Assembly: GCF_025949665.1 (NCBI RefSeq)
Contig: NZ_JAPDFT010000001.1
Span: 124,001 to 188,000 of the forward strand
Direction of reading: 5' to 3'
Source of the DNA: Chryseobacterium viscerum
GTDB taxonomy: Bacteria; Bacteroidota; Bacteroidia; Flavobacteriales; Weeksellaceae
Length of the DNA: 64,000 bases
A model generated the notes under the pieces. The model made no database searches and was not told where the DNA came from. It saw nothing but the letters and a program-made list of their open reading frames with translations. Below, piece by piece: positions 7,551 through 17,655 of this stretch (position 1 is its first letter; each line of letters starts with the position of its first letter). Position numbers and translations under genes: made by a program.

Positions 7551-10500
7551 ATGAAGAAATTAACAACTAGTGTACTTATTGTAGCACTTTCTTCGTCTTT
7601 TTTTATTGTGAGCGCTCAACAAAGAGAGGCGGACACAATAAAAACAAAGACTATTGAAGAAGTTGTAGTTACTGGTGCCTTAGGTATTAAGAAAAAGGCT
7701 GATGCCGTTACCAATGCACAGCAAGTAGTAGGTACTAAGGAATTGAATCAAGCTTCTGCTCCAAATGCTGTTCAAGCTTTGACGGGTAAGGTATCTGGGT
7801 TGCAGATTACACAAACGGATAATAGTGTAGGAGCATCAAGTAGAATTGTAATCAGAGGAAATAAATCAATCTCAGGAGGAAATGAAGCTCTGGTTGTAAT
7901 TGATAATGTTATTTCTTCTGCATCTGTTCTAGCTCAGTTGCCACCTGAAGTTATTGAAAACGTAAACGTAATCAAAGGTCTTCAAGGTGCTGCACTTTAT
8001 GGGCAGCAAGGGGTAAATGGAGTTATTATTGTAACGACTAAAAAGGGTGCGAAAAGTGAGAAAATGCAATTTACTCTTACTTCTTCAATTCAGATGACAC
8101 AAGCATTTAAATTTCCTATCATACAAAAGCAATACGGTAAAGGGTATCCTCACGAACCTGCTTTTAGTGGTGGAGATGTGGACTATAATGGAACAACTTA
8201 TGTTCCTTTTGAAAATATGTCCTGGGGCCCTGCTTACAATGACCCAAATATTGGTGGGCAGATGGTTCCATCGGGCTTACCACAGGCTGATGGCAAATTT
8301 ATTTATGAAAAATATGCTCCTATAAACAATCATTTCTCTAAGTTTTTCAAAAATGGTTTGATCCTTCAGAATGGACTTACTGTTAACTCTGGTGGAAGTG
8401 ATTCTTATGCAATGTTATCCATTAACAGATTAGAGAATGACTTTGTTGTTGAAGGAGATCAGCTAAGACAAAATAGTTTCTTGGTTAAAGCAGGAAAAAA
8501 GCTAGATAAGTTAAGAATTGACGGTACGATCAACTATATTAGCAAGATTACTAATCAATCTAGTTCTGATTTATATAGTGATATCCTTCAAATGCCTTCA
8601 ATGAATGATATTAGAAAATATAGATATTCTGGTGTTCAAGGAGGGCTTTCTGCTTTTACGAAGAATCCATATTATCAGCTTGAACATACAAGACAAAATA
8701 CGGTTAATGATTATCTATCCGGAATTTTATCTTTACAATATGATTTTAATAAAAATATCAATTTAACATATACTGGAAACTTATATTTAAATAATTCCAG
8801 ATCTGATAATCATGATGATGGTTTCAAAGCTACTCAGGTTTACACAGGAAGTGGACTTGTTTTAGATGATGGAACATTGCAAGATTATACGGGCAACTCT
8901 AACTTTGATTCATACTACATCAACCGTACTGTAAGTACAAGAAGTTACTATGGAGATTTAATGTTAAACTTTAATTATGATCTTACGAATGATATTAATT
9001 TGAAGTTAAACATTGGTAATAACATTCAAGATAGTTATAGAACTGCCAGATCAATGGGGGGTACTAATTTGGTAGTTCCAGGATGGTATGATATCAGAAA
9101 CGTTACTAACCTTATTCAGCCAGGGAACTCAACAGGAGCTTCAGCGTTGGATAACATTCTTTTTGAGAATACTACAACAAGACAGAGAACCATTGCTGGA
9201 TTTGCGAACTTAGATCTATCATATAAAGATTACTTATTCTTGAACTCTACTTTCAGAATTGAGCAAAGTTCTGTGTTATCTACTTATTATAACGGACAAG
9301 TTCATAATAAAACTTATCCTTATTACTCTGTAGGGGTTTCGTTTATTCCTACAAAAGCTTTTGAAGCTCTGAAGGGTAATGATATCATCAATTATATTAA
9401 AATTGCACCAGGATATACTAAAGTTGGAAATACATCCGCTATTTTACCTTATGAAACGTCTAACGTAGGTATAGCTCCTTCAGGGTATCCTTTCCCTAAT
9501 CTTCCTGGCTACGGAGTAGATGCTACACAAACTAATAGAACAATTAAGCCTGAATTTATTTCTACCTATGACTTAAATGTTCAGTTAGGTTTCCTAAATG
9601 ATCGTATTACATTAGAAGGATCTATTTATCAGTCAGATACTAAAGATTTGATTACTAATGCAAACGTTTCAAATGCTTCTGGAATAAGCAACTTGAAAGA
9701 CAATTTTGGTAAAACAAGAATGAGAGGGTTTGAAATTGATTTAGGGCTTACTCCGTTTAAATCTCAAAACTTTACTTGGAATGTAAGAGCTTCTTTTGCT
9801 AAATCAAGATCTACAGTAATTGACTTACCAAACGGATTAGATGAGGTAGCCCTTGCGGTGCCTTTCCAAACTGTTGGGATTGGAGTCTTTGCAATAAAAG
9901 GGTCAGATCTGCAGGTTATTAAAGCAACAACCTTCCAAAGAGATGATCAAGGAAGAATTATTGTAGGAGCTGATGGTGTTCCTTTGCAAAATACTACATT
10001 AAGCAGTATGGGAAGAGTAACTCCAGACTATACACTTGGATTTAATACATCTCTTAAGTTTAAAGGGTTTACACTTTCTGCTACAATGGATTACCGTAAG
10101 GGAGGTAAATTTGCTTCACTTAGTAAAAGTATCTTGACGTTTGCCGGAGCAAGTGAAGAAACTGCCGGATTTGACAGAAGTAAAGGATATGTGATTCCTA
10201 ACTCAGTTCAAATGGTAAACGGACAATATGTTCAAAATATTACCCCTGTTGGAGGAACAGCAGATTATGATGGTGTGGCTGGTTATTTCAGTTCACAATC
10301 TTTACAAAGATTGGGTGAGCCGATGGTACTAGATGCTACTGCATTTAAAGTAAGAGAAATTGCTTTATCTTATGACGTTCCAAAATCAGTATTATCATCA
10401 ACTTTTGTAACTGGGATTACTGTAGGTTTATTTGCTAGAAATCCATTCTTTGTATATTCAAAAGAAAATAGAAACTATGCAGATCCTGAAACTTCTTATA

Positions 10501-10586
10501 CTAGTGGGAATGGTGCTGGAATCGCTCTAGCTGAACAGTATCCTTCTCAAAGATCTTTTGGAATTAACTTAAAAGCTACATTCTAA
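7551..10586 (+). CDS. SusC/RagA-family TonB-linked outer membrane protein
   Basis: A 1011-residue TonB-dependent transporter of the SusC class, which imports ligands captured by its SusD partner. Signal peptide about 1-22 (ending SAQ). A TonB-box-like segment TIEEVVVTG follows, then a plug domain (about 45-155) with GKVSGLQI and the SusC signature region, and a large beta barrel ending in aromatic Phe. It lacks the ~80-residue carboxypeptidase-regulatory-like domain that many SusC proteins carry before the plug. Its SusD partner starts 14 bp downstream. The substrate cannot be read from sequence: no hydrolase gene is adjacent. Confidence 0.95.
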   Translation: MKKLTTSVLIVALSSSFFIVSAQQREADTIKTKTIEEVVVTGALGIKKKADAVTNAQQVVGTKELNQASAPNAVQALTGKVSGLQITQTDNSVGASSRIVIRGNKSISGGNEALVVIDNVISSASVLAQLPPEVIENVNVIKGLQGAALYGQQGVNGVIIVTTKKGAKSEKMQFTLTSSIQMTQAFKFPIIQKQYGKGYPHEPAFSGGDVDYNGTTYVPFENMSWGPAYNDPNIGGQMVPSGLPQADGKFIYEKYAPINNHFSKFFKNGLILQNGLTVNSGGSDSYAMLSINRLENDFVVEGDQLRQNSFLVKAGKKLDKLRIDGTINYISKITNQSSSDLYSDILQMPSMNDIRKYRYSGVQGGLSAFTKNPYYQLEHTRQNTVNDYLSGILSLQYDFNKNINLTYTGNLYLNNSRSDNHDDGFKATQVYTGSGLVLDDGTLQDYTGNSNFDSYYINRTVSTRSYYGDLMLNFNYDLTNDINLKLNIGNNIQDSYRTARSMGGTNLVVPGWYDIRNVTNLIQPGNSTGASALDNILFENTTTRQRTIAGFANLDLSYKDYLFLNSTFRIEQSSVLSTYYNGQVHNKTYPYYSVGVSFIPTKAFEALKGNDIINYIKIAPGYTKVGNTSAILPYETSNVGIAPSGYPFPNLPGYGVDATQTNRTIKPEFISTYDLNVQLGFLNDRITLEGSIYQSDTKDLITNANVSNASGISNLKDNFGKTRMRGFEIDLGLTPFKSQNFTWNVRASFAKSRSTVIDLPNGLDEVALAVPFQTVGIGVFAIKGSDLQVIKATTFQRDDQGRIIVGADGVPLQNTTLSSMGRVTPDYTLGFNTSLKFKGFTLSATMDYRKGGKFASLSKSILTFAGASEETAGFDRSKGYVIPNSVQMVNGQYVQNITPVGGTADYDGVAGYFSSQSLQRLGEPMVLDATAFKVREIALSYDVPKSVLSSTFVTGITVGLFARNPFFVYSKENRNYADPETSYTSGNGAGIALAEQYPSQRSFGINLKATF

Positions 10587-10600
10587 AATTTAAAAAAATT

Positions 10601-12199
10601 ATGAAAAATATAAAAATAACGACAGCGGTTTTATCTTTAACCATGTTATTTGCTTCTGTGTCATGTGATAAATATCTTGACATTAATGAAGATCCTAATA
10701 ATATTTCAATTGATAAAGTTACTCCGAATGAATTGCTTCCTGTTGGTATCACATCAACATATGCAAAGCAATCTCAAACGTTAAATAGATTTGCGAGTGT
10801 TGTAATGAACTCAACTGCGGGGAATTCATTGGTATATGGTGCTCCATTTATTGATGATTATAAACCCAATGTTTCTAATACATTTTATAATGATGTTTGG
10901 GATAGTCTTTTCAGAGGAATAGCTAATTTTGAAAAAATTATTACTTTTAATGATCCTGGTAATCAGTATGCTCAGCATAAGGCTATGGCTAAAATTATGA
11001 AAGCAAACTATATTCAGGTCTTAACTGACTTGTATGGTGATATGCCTTACTCTGAAGCTTTTAAAGGACAAGATAATTTGACTCCTAAATATGATAAAGG
11101 TGAAAACATCTATAAAGCATCTATTGCAGATATAGATGATGCTATTAAGTCATTAGAATCTGGTGTGGGGAATACTCCAAGTAGTGATATTGTTTTTAGA
11201 GGAGATACTAATAAATGGATAGCCTTTGGTAATACGTTGAAATTAAGATATCTTTTAAGAATGTCCAATGTAACAGGGGATATGGCTGCTTATAGAGATC
11301 AACAATTAACAAAACTTAGTGGAGCAGACTTTATTGATGAAGATGTTTTAGAAAATCCTGGATATTCAGCTGCTAATGATGCGCAGCAGAACCCGTTTAC
11401 GAATTTCTATGTATATCTTAGTTCTGGAACTAGAGCAGCAAACTATTCTATTAATGTTGCTTCTGAGCATATGGCAATCGTTTTAAATGGTAATTCAGGA
11501 GGAGATACTAGGCCAGTATATCAAAAGTTTAATGGAATTGTAGATGGAAGGAGTGCAAGAATGTTTAGTCTTGTAGGAGGAAAAGTTTCTGGTATCAGAC
11601 AAGGGAACTTACCTGGCCAACCAGGAGTACCTGCTGCTATTTCTAGATTTAGTTATGGTATTACAATTGGTAAGGATTCTCCTAAAACATTGCCAACCGG
11701 TGCTGTAGATACTCAGGATTATGTTTCTAAAGCATCATCAAAATCTGGTTGTATTATGAGTAGAGCAGAATCGAAATTCTTACAAGCAGAAGCTGCTTTA
11801 AGATATCCAGGCTTATTCTCTAATGCAGCAGGTAATTTCACAGCTGCTATTACTGCGTCTTATAGCTACTTTGGAGCAAGTGGTTCTGCTGCTTATCTTG
11901 CAGCTGTACAAAATGTTGCTGGTCTAGGTTGGACAGGAACTGATGCAAATAAGTTAGAAGCAATTATGACTCAGAAATGGATCGCTTTAACAGGTGTTAA
12001 TCCAGAGCAATCTTTCTTTGATTATACGAGAACAGGTTTCCCTGTAACACCGTTAGCTACAATAGCGTCGAACCCAAAACCAAACAGACTGATTTATCCT
12101 CTTTCTGAATATATTGGTAATGCTAGTAATGTACCTGCTATTAGTAATGCGGATGTGTTTAGTAAAAATCAATATACCCCTTTCTGGGCAAGAAATTAA
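10601..12199 (+). CDS. SusD/RagB-family nutrient-binding lipoprotein
   Basis: The cell-surface lid that pairs with the upstream SusC. The 532 residues begin with a lipoprotein signal peptide whose lipobox is SVSC (Cys about 24). The mature start, CDKYLDINEDPNNIS, is the signature of the SusD-like class with an ND(P)N motif. The protein is alpha-helical, TPR-like and has no membrane segments. Close spacing to susC and a terminator directly after it define a two-gene operon. The ligand is not identifiable. Confidence 0.94.
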   Translation: MKNIKITTAVLSLTMLFASVSCDKYLDINEDPNNISIDKVTPNELLPVGITSTYAKQSQTLNRFASVVMNSTAGNSLVYGAPFIDDYKPNVSNTFYNDVWDSLFRGIANFEKIITFNDPGNQYAQHKAMAKIMKANYIQVLTDLYGDMPYSEAFKGQDNLTPKYDKGENIYKASIADIDDAIKSLESGVGNTPSSDIVFRGDTNKWIAFGNTLKLRYLLRMSNVTGDMAAYRDQQLTKLSGADFIDEDVLENPGYSAANDAQQNPFTNFYVYLSSGTRAANYSINVASEHMAIVLNGNSGGDTRPVYQKFNGIVDGRSARMFSLVGGKVSGIRQGNLPGQPGVPAAISRFSYGITIGKDSPKTLPTGAVDTQDYVSKASSKSGCIMSRAESKFLQAEAALRYPGLFSNAAGNFTAAITASYSYFGASGSAAYLAAVQNVAGLGWTGTDANKLEAIMTQKWIALTGVNPEQSFFDYTRTGFPVTPLATIASNPKPNRLIYPLSEYIGNASNVPAISNADVFSKNQYTPFWARN

Positions 12200-12228
12200 T
12201 TTTGTAATTTCAAATTTCAATATATTTT

Positions 12229-12250
12229 ACCGCCTTCGGGCGGTTTTTTT
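12229..12250 (+). terminator. Terminator after first susD
   Basis: ACCGCC-TTCG-GGCGGT followed by seven T residues: a stable tetraloop hairpin. The same stem-loop recurs at 17548 after the lipoprotein gene. Confidence 0.92.
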
Positions 12251-12597
12251 ATTTTAAAAAGTAAATATTTATGTAATTATAAAAATATGCTTAGCATAAT
12301 GTTTTTACTGTCTATACTTAGTTTTTCTTATTCAATTTATTGATATTCAGTTTGTTTTATTGGTGGTGTTTTAAATAAAATATAGATAAAATCAATTTAA
12401 ATGATTGTTATTATTTCTTAAAAAAAAATAACAAAAAAGTAATTTGTTTTTGTTAAATATCTATTTTTTAACTTATTTTAATATCTACTTGGTTGTTTTT
12501 ATTTTAAAATACTGAATAAATTGTAATTTTTTCAAATTTTGCTTTGTGATATTAAGAAAGTTTTACAAATTTGTAAAGTCACAAAAATTAATTTGAT
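12251..12597. other. AT-rich region before second susC
   Basis: No gene is visible in this 350-bp stretch. It ends in a block (12521-12597) nearly collinear with 7471-7550. Shared elements include TTGTAATTTTTT, CTTTGTG and TTAAGAAAGTTTTACAAATT. A weak inverted repeat occurs at 12429-12455. Confidence 0.55.
12543..12573 (+). promoter_or_regulatory. Promoter of second susC
   Basis: TTTG (12543-12546), 19 bp, then CAAATTTG (12566-12573), the same geometry as before the first susC. Confidence 0.6.
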
Positions 12598-15555
12598 ATG
12601 AAGAAACTAACAGCAAGTCTTCTTGTTTTAGTACTGTCTTCTTCCATAGCTGTTGCTAACGCCCAGCAAAAGAATGATACTATTAAAACAAAAGAAATTG
12701 AGGGGGTGGTTGTAACCGCACTCGGGATTAAAAGAGAAAAAAAATCTCTTGGTTATGCTTCTGAAGAAGTTAAAGCTGCAGAATTAACCGGTGGAACTAC
12801 CAATACCGGTAACGTAGCATCTCTTCTTTCAGGTAAGGTGGCCGGACTACAGGTAAATACAAACAACAACTTTGGCGGATCTGCAAACCTTTTGATCAGA
12901 GGATATAAATCTTTGTCAGGAGGCTCTCCACTTATTGTAATTGATGGTTCACCAGTTAACAATAATACTGTAACCGGGTCTACATTCGATTATGGTAACT
13001 TTCTTTCAGATATCAATCAGGAAGATATAGAATCTGTAAACGTATTGAAAGGTGCTGCTGCATCTGCTTTGTATGGTGAAAGAGGAAGTGATGGGGTAAT
13101 CCTGATTGTAACTAAAAGCGGAAGAGGAAATAACGACGGAAGCTGGGGCGTTACTTTAAACTCAGGAATTACAGCAGGATTTATTGATAAATCTACATTC
13201 CCTACTTATCAGAAAAAATACGGAGCAGGATATGGTGGCCAGGCATGGAATGAGGATCCGGGCCCAGGAGGTTACAATTATGCCAACTTTGTAGATGATG
13301 CATCTTATGGGCCGGCATTTAATCCTAATCAATTGGTTTACCAATGGGATTCATTTGATCCTTCTTCTCCAAACTATGGAAAAGCCACACCTTGGGTTGC
13401 CGCGAAAAACGGACCTATTAAATTCTTTGAAACACCAGTCACTTATATTAATACAATCACCATTGAAAAAGGAAATAAGACTTCAAACCTTTCCTTATCA
13501 TATTCCAATATGCTTTCCAATGGTTTGATGCCTAATTCAGAGCTGAGAAAAAATACAATTTCAGCAAAGTTTAATCATGATTTTACAGACAAGCTACATG
13601 CATCTGTCTTTACAACTTTAACCTTACAGGATACAAAAGGACGTAACGAAACCGGATATTCCGACAATGTTGTTACTGGTTTCAGACAGTGGTGGCAGAC
13701 CAACGTAGATGTACTGGCATTAAGAGATGCTTATGCTAACAACGGAAACAGTAATTTTTCCTGGAACAGATCTACAGCTGCAGATGGAACTCCTCAGTAT
13801 TGGAATAACCCATATTTCCAGAGATACCAGAATTATCAGTCTGATGACAGAACCAGAATATTCAGTTATGCTCAGTTGAAATATGATGTCTCCAAGAACT
13901 TTGGAATTACTGGGAAATTATCTTATGATGATTTACAAATGGTTGTAGAAGAAAGATTAATGAATGGATCACTTCCTCAGGCATTTGGTGCATCCGGGCT
14001 TAATGTAAGCTCTGGATATGCAAGAACAAATGTGAAAAATACAGAGATCAACTTTGATTTATTTGCTAATTACAAGTTTGATATTACTTCAGACTTAAGT
14101 GTTAGTGGTATTGCAGGGGGGAACGTTAGAAGGAACCTAGTCGATAATATCTTTATGAGTACAGAAGGAGGTTTATCAAAACCTGGGCTTTTTGCTATAT
14201 CCAACTCTATAAGAACAATACTCCCACCTGATGAGAATTATGCAAAATGGGTTACTTCCAGTTTATATGCAACCGCATCATTTGGATATAAAAACTTCTT
14301 ATTTGTAGATGGTACATACCGTGTAGACCAATCGTCTAACTTACCAAAAGGAAATAATAGCTATGGATATCCTTCAGTTACAGGTGCTGTTATTCTATCC
14401 GAATTTGTAAAGCAACCATGGTTAAGTTTCTGGAAATTGAGAGCAAACTACGCTGAAGTAGGTTCTTCTACAAATAATTACAGATTGGTAAATACTTTCA
14501 AAGCAAGAGGTGAAGGTTTATTTGACCAACCTTACTTTCTTGCAAATCCAAACTTAAAACCTCAAAGATCTAAGGAAACTGAATTCGGTATGGAAGCACA
14601 GTTTTTCAAAAACAGATTAGGTTTTGATGTTGCAATCTATAAAACAAGAACATTTGACCAGATTATCAACTTGCCGGTTTCTTCTGCAACAGGATATAGA
14701 ACATTCCTTGTAAACGCAGGACAGATTGACAATAAAGGGGTCGAAGTACAATTAAACGGGACTCCATTTAAAACAGATAATTTTACATGGGATGTTAATG
14801 TAAACTGGTCTAAAAACGAAAATAAAGTTATTGCATTAAATGGCGATTCTCAAAATTATTTGATGGCAAGTTACCAGGGAGGAGTATCTCTTAACGCACG
14901 TGTGGGAGAATCTTTTGGTGCTTTAGTAGGATCAGATTATGTATACAATGCTAATGGGGATAGAGTAATAGATCCTGCTACAGGTCGTTATTTAAGAAAT
15001 AATAATCAGGTTATTGGAAATATCACGCCAGATTGGGTAGGGGGTATCAGAAACAGTTTCCGTTACAAAGATTTCACATTAAGTTTCCTTATTGATGTGA
15101 AAAAAGGAGGAGATGTATTCTCTACCGATATGTATTACGGATTGGCAACTGGGCTTTACGCAGAAACTGCTGACTACAGAGAAGGAGGTTTCGTGCATCC
15201 CGGGGTTAATCCAAATGGAAATGTAAATACAACACCTGCGATCAATCCTGGATCTTTTGGTAACGTTGACGGATATAGAAGAATGCCAAATAAAAGATTT
15301 GTTTATGACGCATCTTACGTAAAACTGAGAGAAGCAAGTATAGGATATAGTCTTCCTAAATCAGTCCTTGCCAATACTTCTATCCGTGACGCAAAAATTT
15401 CAATTGTAGGAAGAAACCTTTGGATTATCCACAAAAACTTACCATATGCAGATCCGGAAGCGGGTACAGGAAATGGTTTAGCATCTAAAGGTAATTCTAT
15501 TGGGGTATTACCTACTACCCGTGATATTGGAATTGATATAACTTTAAAATTCTAG
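12598..15555 (+). CDS. SusC/RagA-family TonB-linked outer membrane protein
   Basis: A second SusC of 985 residues with signal peptide (about 1-23, ending NAQ), TonB-box-like segment EIEGVVVTALGIKRE, plug domain with GKVAGLQVNTNNNFGG and GVILIVTKSG, and a C-terminal barrel ending TLKF. Like its upstream neighbour it lacks the carboxypeptidase-like N-terminal domain. The two share the N-terminal arrangement but diverge strongly in the barrel, so they probably take up different ligands. The partner susD begins 3 bp after the stop. The annotation is firm; substrate is unknown. Confidence 0.95.
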   Translation: MKKLTASLLVLVLSSSIAVANAQQKNDTIKTKEIEGVVVTALGIKREKKSLGYASEEVKAAELTGGTTNTGNVASLLSGKVAGLQVNTNNNFGGSANLLIRGYKSLSGGSPLIVIDGSPVNNNTVTGSTFDYGNFLSDINQEDIESVNVLKGAAASALYGERGSDGVILIVTKSGRGNNDGSWGVTLNSGITAGFIDKSTFPTYQKKYGAGYGGQAWNEDPGPGGYNYANFVDDASYGPAFNPNQLVYQWDSFDPSSPNYGKATPWVAAKNGPIKFFETPVTYINTITIEKGNKTSNLSLSYSNMLSNGLMPNSELRKNTISAKFNHDFTDKLHASVFTTLTLQDTKGRNETGYSDNVVTGFRQWWQTNVDVLALRDAYANNGNSNFSWNRSTAADGTPQYWNNPYFQRYQNYQSDDRTRIFSYAQLKYDVSKNFGITGKLSYDDLQMVVEERLMNGSLPQAFGASGLNVSSGYARTNVKNTEINFDLFANYKFDITSDLSVSGIAGGNVRRNLVDNIFMSTEGGLSKPGLFAISNSIRTILPPDENYAKWVTSSLYATASFGYKNFLFVDGTYRVDQSSNLPKGNNSYGYPSVTGAVILSEFVKQPWLSFWKLRANYAEVGSSTNNYRLVNTFKARGEGLFDQPYFLANPNLKPQRSKETEFGMEAQFFKNRLGFDVAIYKTRTFDQIINLPVSSATGYRTFLVNAGQIDNKGVEVQLNGTPFKTDNFTWDVNVNWSKNENKVIALNGDSQNYLMASYQGGVSLNARVGESFGALVGSDYVYNANGDRVIDPATGRYLRNNNQVIGNITPDWVGGIRNSFRYKDFTLSFLIDVKKGGDVFSTDMYYGLATGLYAETADYREGGFVHPGVNPNGNVNTTPAINPGSFGNVDGYRRMPNKRFVYDASYVKLREASIGYSLPKSVLANTSIRDAKISIVGRNLWIIHKNLPYADPEAGTGNGLASKGNSIGVLPTTRDIGIDITLKF

Positions 15556-15558
15556 AAA

Positions 15559-17019
15559 ATGAAAAAATTATTTTTAATTATAGGTTTAGCTTCATTAACG
15601 TTAACATTTACATCGTGTGAAAGAGACATTACTTCACTGAATGAAGATCCTAAACACCCAACCGAAGTTCCTTCAGGAGTGCTTTTTGCAAGTGCTGAGC
15701 ATGCACTTCTTGATCAGCTATTATCTGCCAATGTAAACCGTAATATTACCAGATTTTTTACACAGCAGTGGTCAGAAACTACTTATACTGATGAGACTAA
15801 TTATGATATGGTGACAAGACCAATTCCAAGGAATCACTATAATCGTATGATGGCATCTGCTTCAGCAACCATTAACTCTCCGGGAGTATTATCTGCATTA
15901 AGAGATGCAAGGAGATTTCTTGACGGTGAAGGTGTAGATGCTGTTACCAAAAACAATAATATTGCTATGATTGAATTAGTAAATGTGTATGCATGGGCTA
16001 ATTTAGTGGATACTTATGGTGATATACCTTATTTTGGAGCATTAAAAGCCACAGCTGAGAATCCAGGAAGTGCGGAGATTCCTTATGATGATGCAAAAAC
16101 AGTATATTTAGATCTTATTAAGAGAATTGATGCTGCGATTGCAATGATTAATACTTCTGGGGCTGGATATACAAATGATTTGATCTACAAAGGAGATATG
16201 AGCAAATGGAAAAAAATGGGGAATTCATTGAAGTTCAGAATGGCAGTAACATTGGCTGATAGTGATCCGGCATTGGCTAAATCTTATGCAGAAGCAGCTT
16301 ATACAGCAGGATTATTTACTGAAAAAGCAGATAACTTCGGGCTTCAGACATTTCCTTCTGGATTATTATCAAACCCTGTATATCAGGATGTAATTCAATC
16401 CGGTAGAAATGACTTTATTCCGTCCGATATTCTTGTTGACTTCATGAATACTACATCTGACCCAAGAAGAGCAACATGGTTTACAACTGTTGCGGGTGCT
16501 TATGTTGGAGGTGTGTATGGTGATCAGAATGTTTTCAGTAGCTATTCTCACTTTACAAATGCTATCTCGGGTGAAAATGCACAAGGCTTTTTGTTAGATT
16601 TTTCTGAAATTCAATTCCTGAGAACTGAAGCTGCTGCAAGAGGTTTTAGTGTTGGAGATACTGCTGCTAACTTATACTCCGCAGCAATTAAGGCTTCAAT
16701 GACTGAATATAATATTAACGATGCTACTGCAACTGCATTTATTGCAGCCAATCCATATAATGCAGCCAATTGGAAAAAATCTGTAGGAGAGCAGGCATGG
16801 ATAGCAATGTTTAATAAAGGATTCCAGGCATGGAATTTTGCGAGAAGACTGGACTTTCCTGTATTTGTAAATCCTGGTGGCTCTGTGGTAGAATCCGTAC
16901 CGGTAAGAATGAAATATTCTGATCAGGAGTATCTTCTTAACGCTAAGAATGTGAACGCTGCAGCTTCAAAAATTGGAGGCGATAAAGTATCTACAAAAAT
17001 ATTTTGGGATAAATTTTAA
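15559..17019 (+). CDS. SusD/RagB-family nutrient-binding lipoprotein
   Basis: SusD partner of the second SusC, 486 residues. The lipoprotein signal ends TFTSC (Cys about 20), then ERDITSLNEDPKHPTEVPS matches the SusD-like N-terminal signature. Helical tetratricopeptide-like body, predicted to sit on the cell surface. It starts 3 bp after susC, so translation is probably coupled. A perfect hairpin follows and then a small lipoprotein gene that may belong to the same unit by read-through. Confidence 0.94.
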   Translation: MKKLFLIIGLASLTLTFTSCERDITSLNEDPKHPTEVPSGVLFASAEHALLDQLLSANVNRNITRFFTQQWSETTYTDETNYDMVTRPIPRNHYNRMMASASATINSPGVLSALRDARRFLDGEGVDAVTKNNNIAMIELVNVYAWANLVDTYGDIPYFGALKATAENPGSAEIPYDDAKTVYLDLIKRIDAAIAMINTSGAGYTNDLIYKGDMSKWKKMGNSLKFRMAVTLADSDPALAKSYAEAAYTAGLFTEKADNFGLQTFPSGLLSNPVYQDVIQSGRNDFIPSDILVDFMNTTSDPRRATWFTTVAGAYVGGVYGDQNVFSSYSHFTNAISGENAQGFLLDFSEIQFLRTEAAARGFSVGDTAANLYSAAIKASMTEYNINDATATAFIAANPYNAANWKKSVGEQAWIAMFNKGFQAWNFARRLDFPVFVNPGGSVVESVPVRMKYSDQEYLLNAKNVNAAASKIGGDKVSTKIFWDKF

Positions 17020-17030
17020 ATTAAATAATA

Positions 17031-17062
17031 ATTCTTCAGACCCACAAACAGGTCTGAAGAAT
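17031..17062 (+). terminator. Hairpin between second susD and lipoprotein gene
   Basis: ATTCTTCAGACC / GGTCTGAAGAAT is a perfect 12-bp stem with an 8-base loop. There is no T tract, so it may attenuate or stabilise the susCD message rather than terminate fully. Confidence 0.6.
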
Positions 17063-17076
17063 ACAAAAACTTTTAT

Positions 17077-17526
17077 ATGAGATTTTTTATAGGAATTGTT
17101 CTTTTAATGAGTATTGCATCATGTTCTAGTGATGATGACCGCGCAGTTGTAAATGAAAATGTAAGTATTAATGGAACCTGGAAGCCATATAAATATGAAT
17201 TTAAAGGTAAAGATATCGTCCTGACAGATTGTGAAAAGAAAGGAGTTATATTTATCAATCCAGATTTCTCAGGATCTTACGAAAGATATGATGTGGCTTC
17301 TTCTTCCGGAAACTGTAATCTATTTGATTCTTTTGGAGGAAAGTGGGCTTTTGATAAAATGTATCAAACATTAACTCTTACCTATACAGAAGCAGGAGTC
17401 TCCAAAACATTGAAAAAAGAAATTGATTCTTATTCCAATACTGAACTCAGAATTATTGACAACAGCAAAAATCTGGACAATACGCCTGGCAATGACGAGG
17501 CAGTCTTGGTTTTCAGAAAAGAATAA
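17077..17526 (+). CDS. Lipocalin-like lipoprotein
   Basis: A 149-residue lipoprotein: signal MRFFIGIVLLMSIASC with lipobox Cys16, then an Asp-rich SSDDD stretch. Such acidic residues after the lipidated Cys resemble the flavobacterial surface-export signal. The rest has NGTWKPYKYEF near the start and GGKWAFDKMYQTLTLTY later, the pattern of lipocalin-like (PF13648-type) domains. It follows the second susCD pair by 57 bp and is followed by its own terminator. It may be an accessory binding lipoprotein for that uptake system, but this is inferred from position only. Confidence 0.75.
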   Translation: MRFFIGIVLLMSIASCSSDDDRAVVNENVSINGTWKPYKYEFKGKDIVLTDCEKKGVIFINPDFSGSYERYDVASSSGNCNLFDSFGGKWAFDKMYQTLTLTYTEAGVSKTLKKEIDSYSNTELRIIDNSKNLDNTPGNDEAVLVFRKE

Positions 17527-17547
17527 ATATTCTCATTTACTTATAAA

Positions 17548-17570
17548 ACCGCCTTCGGGCGGTTTTTTTA
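17548..17570 (+). terminator. Terminator after lipoprotein gene
   Basis: ACCGCC-TTCG-GGCGGT plus T run, the same stem-loop as at 12229. Confidence 0.92.
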
Positions 17571-17576
17571 TTTCCG

Positions 17577-17584
17577 TATATTTG
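17577..17584 (+). promoter_or_regulatory. Putative -7 element of argS
   Basis: TATATTTG matches TAnnTTTG, 71 bp before the argS ATG and directly after the preceding terminator. No -33 TTG was found at the expected distance. Confidence 0.35.
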
Positions 17585-17655
17585 TAACTTATATTTTGAG
17601 TGGAAACATATTGTAATATATTTCGGCTTTAAGCATTAAAAGAGAATTTGGAAAC

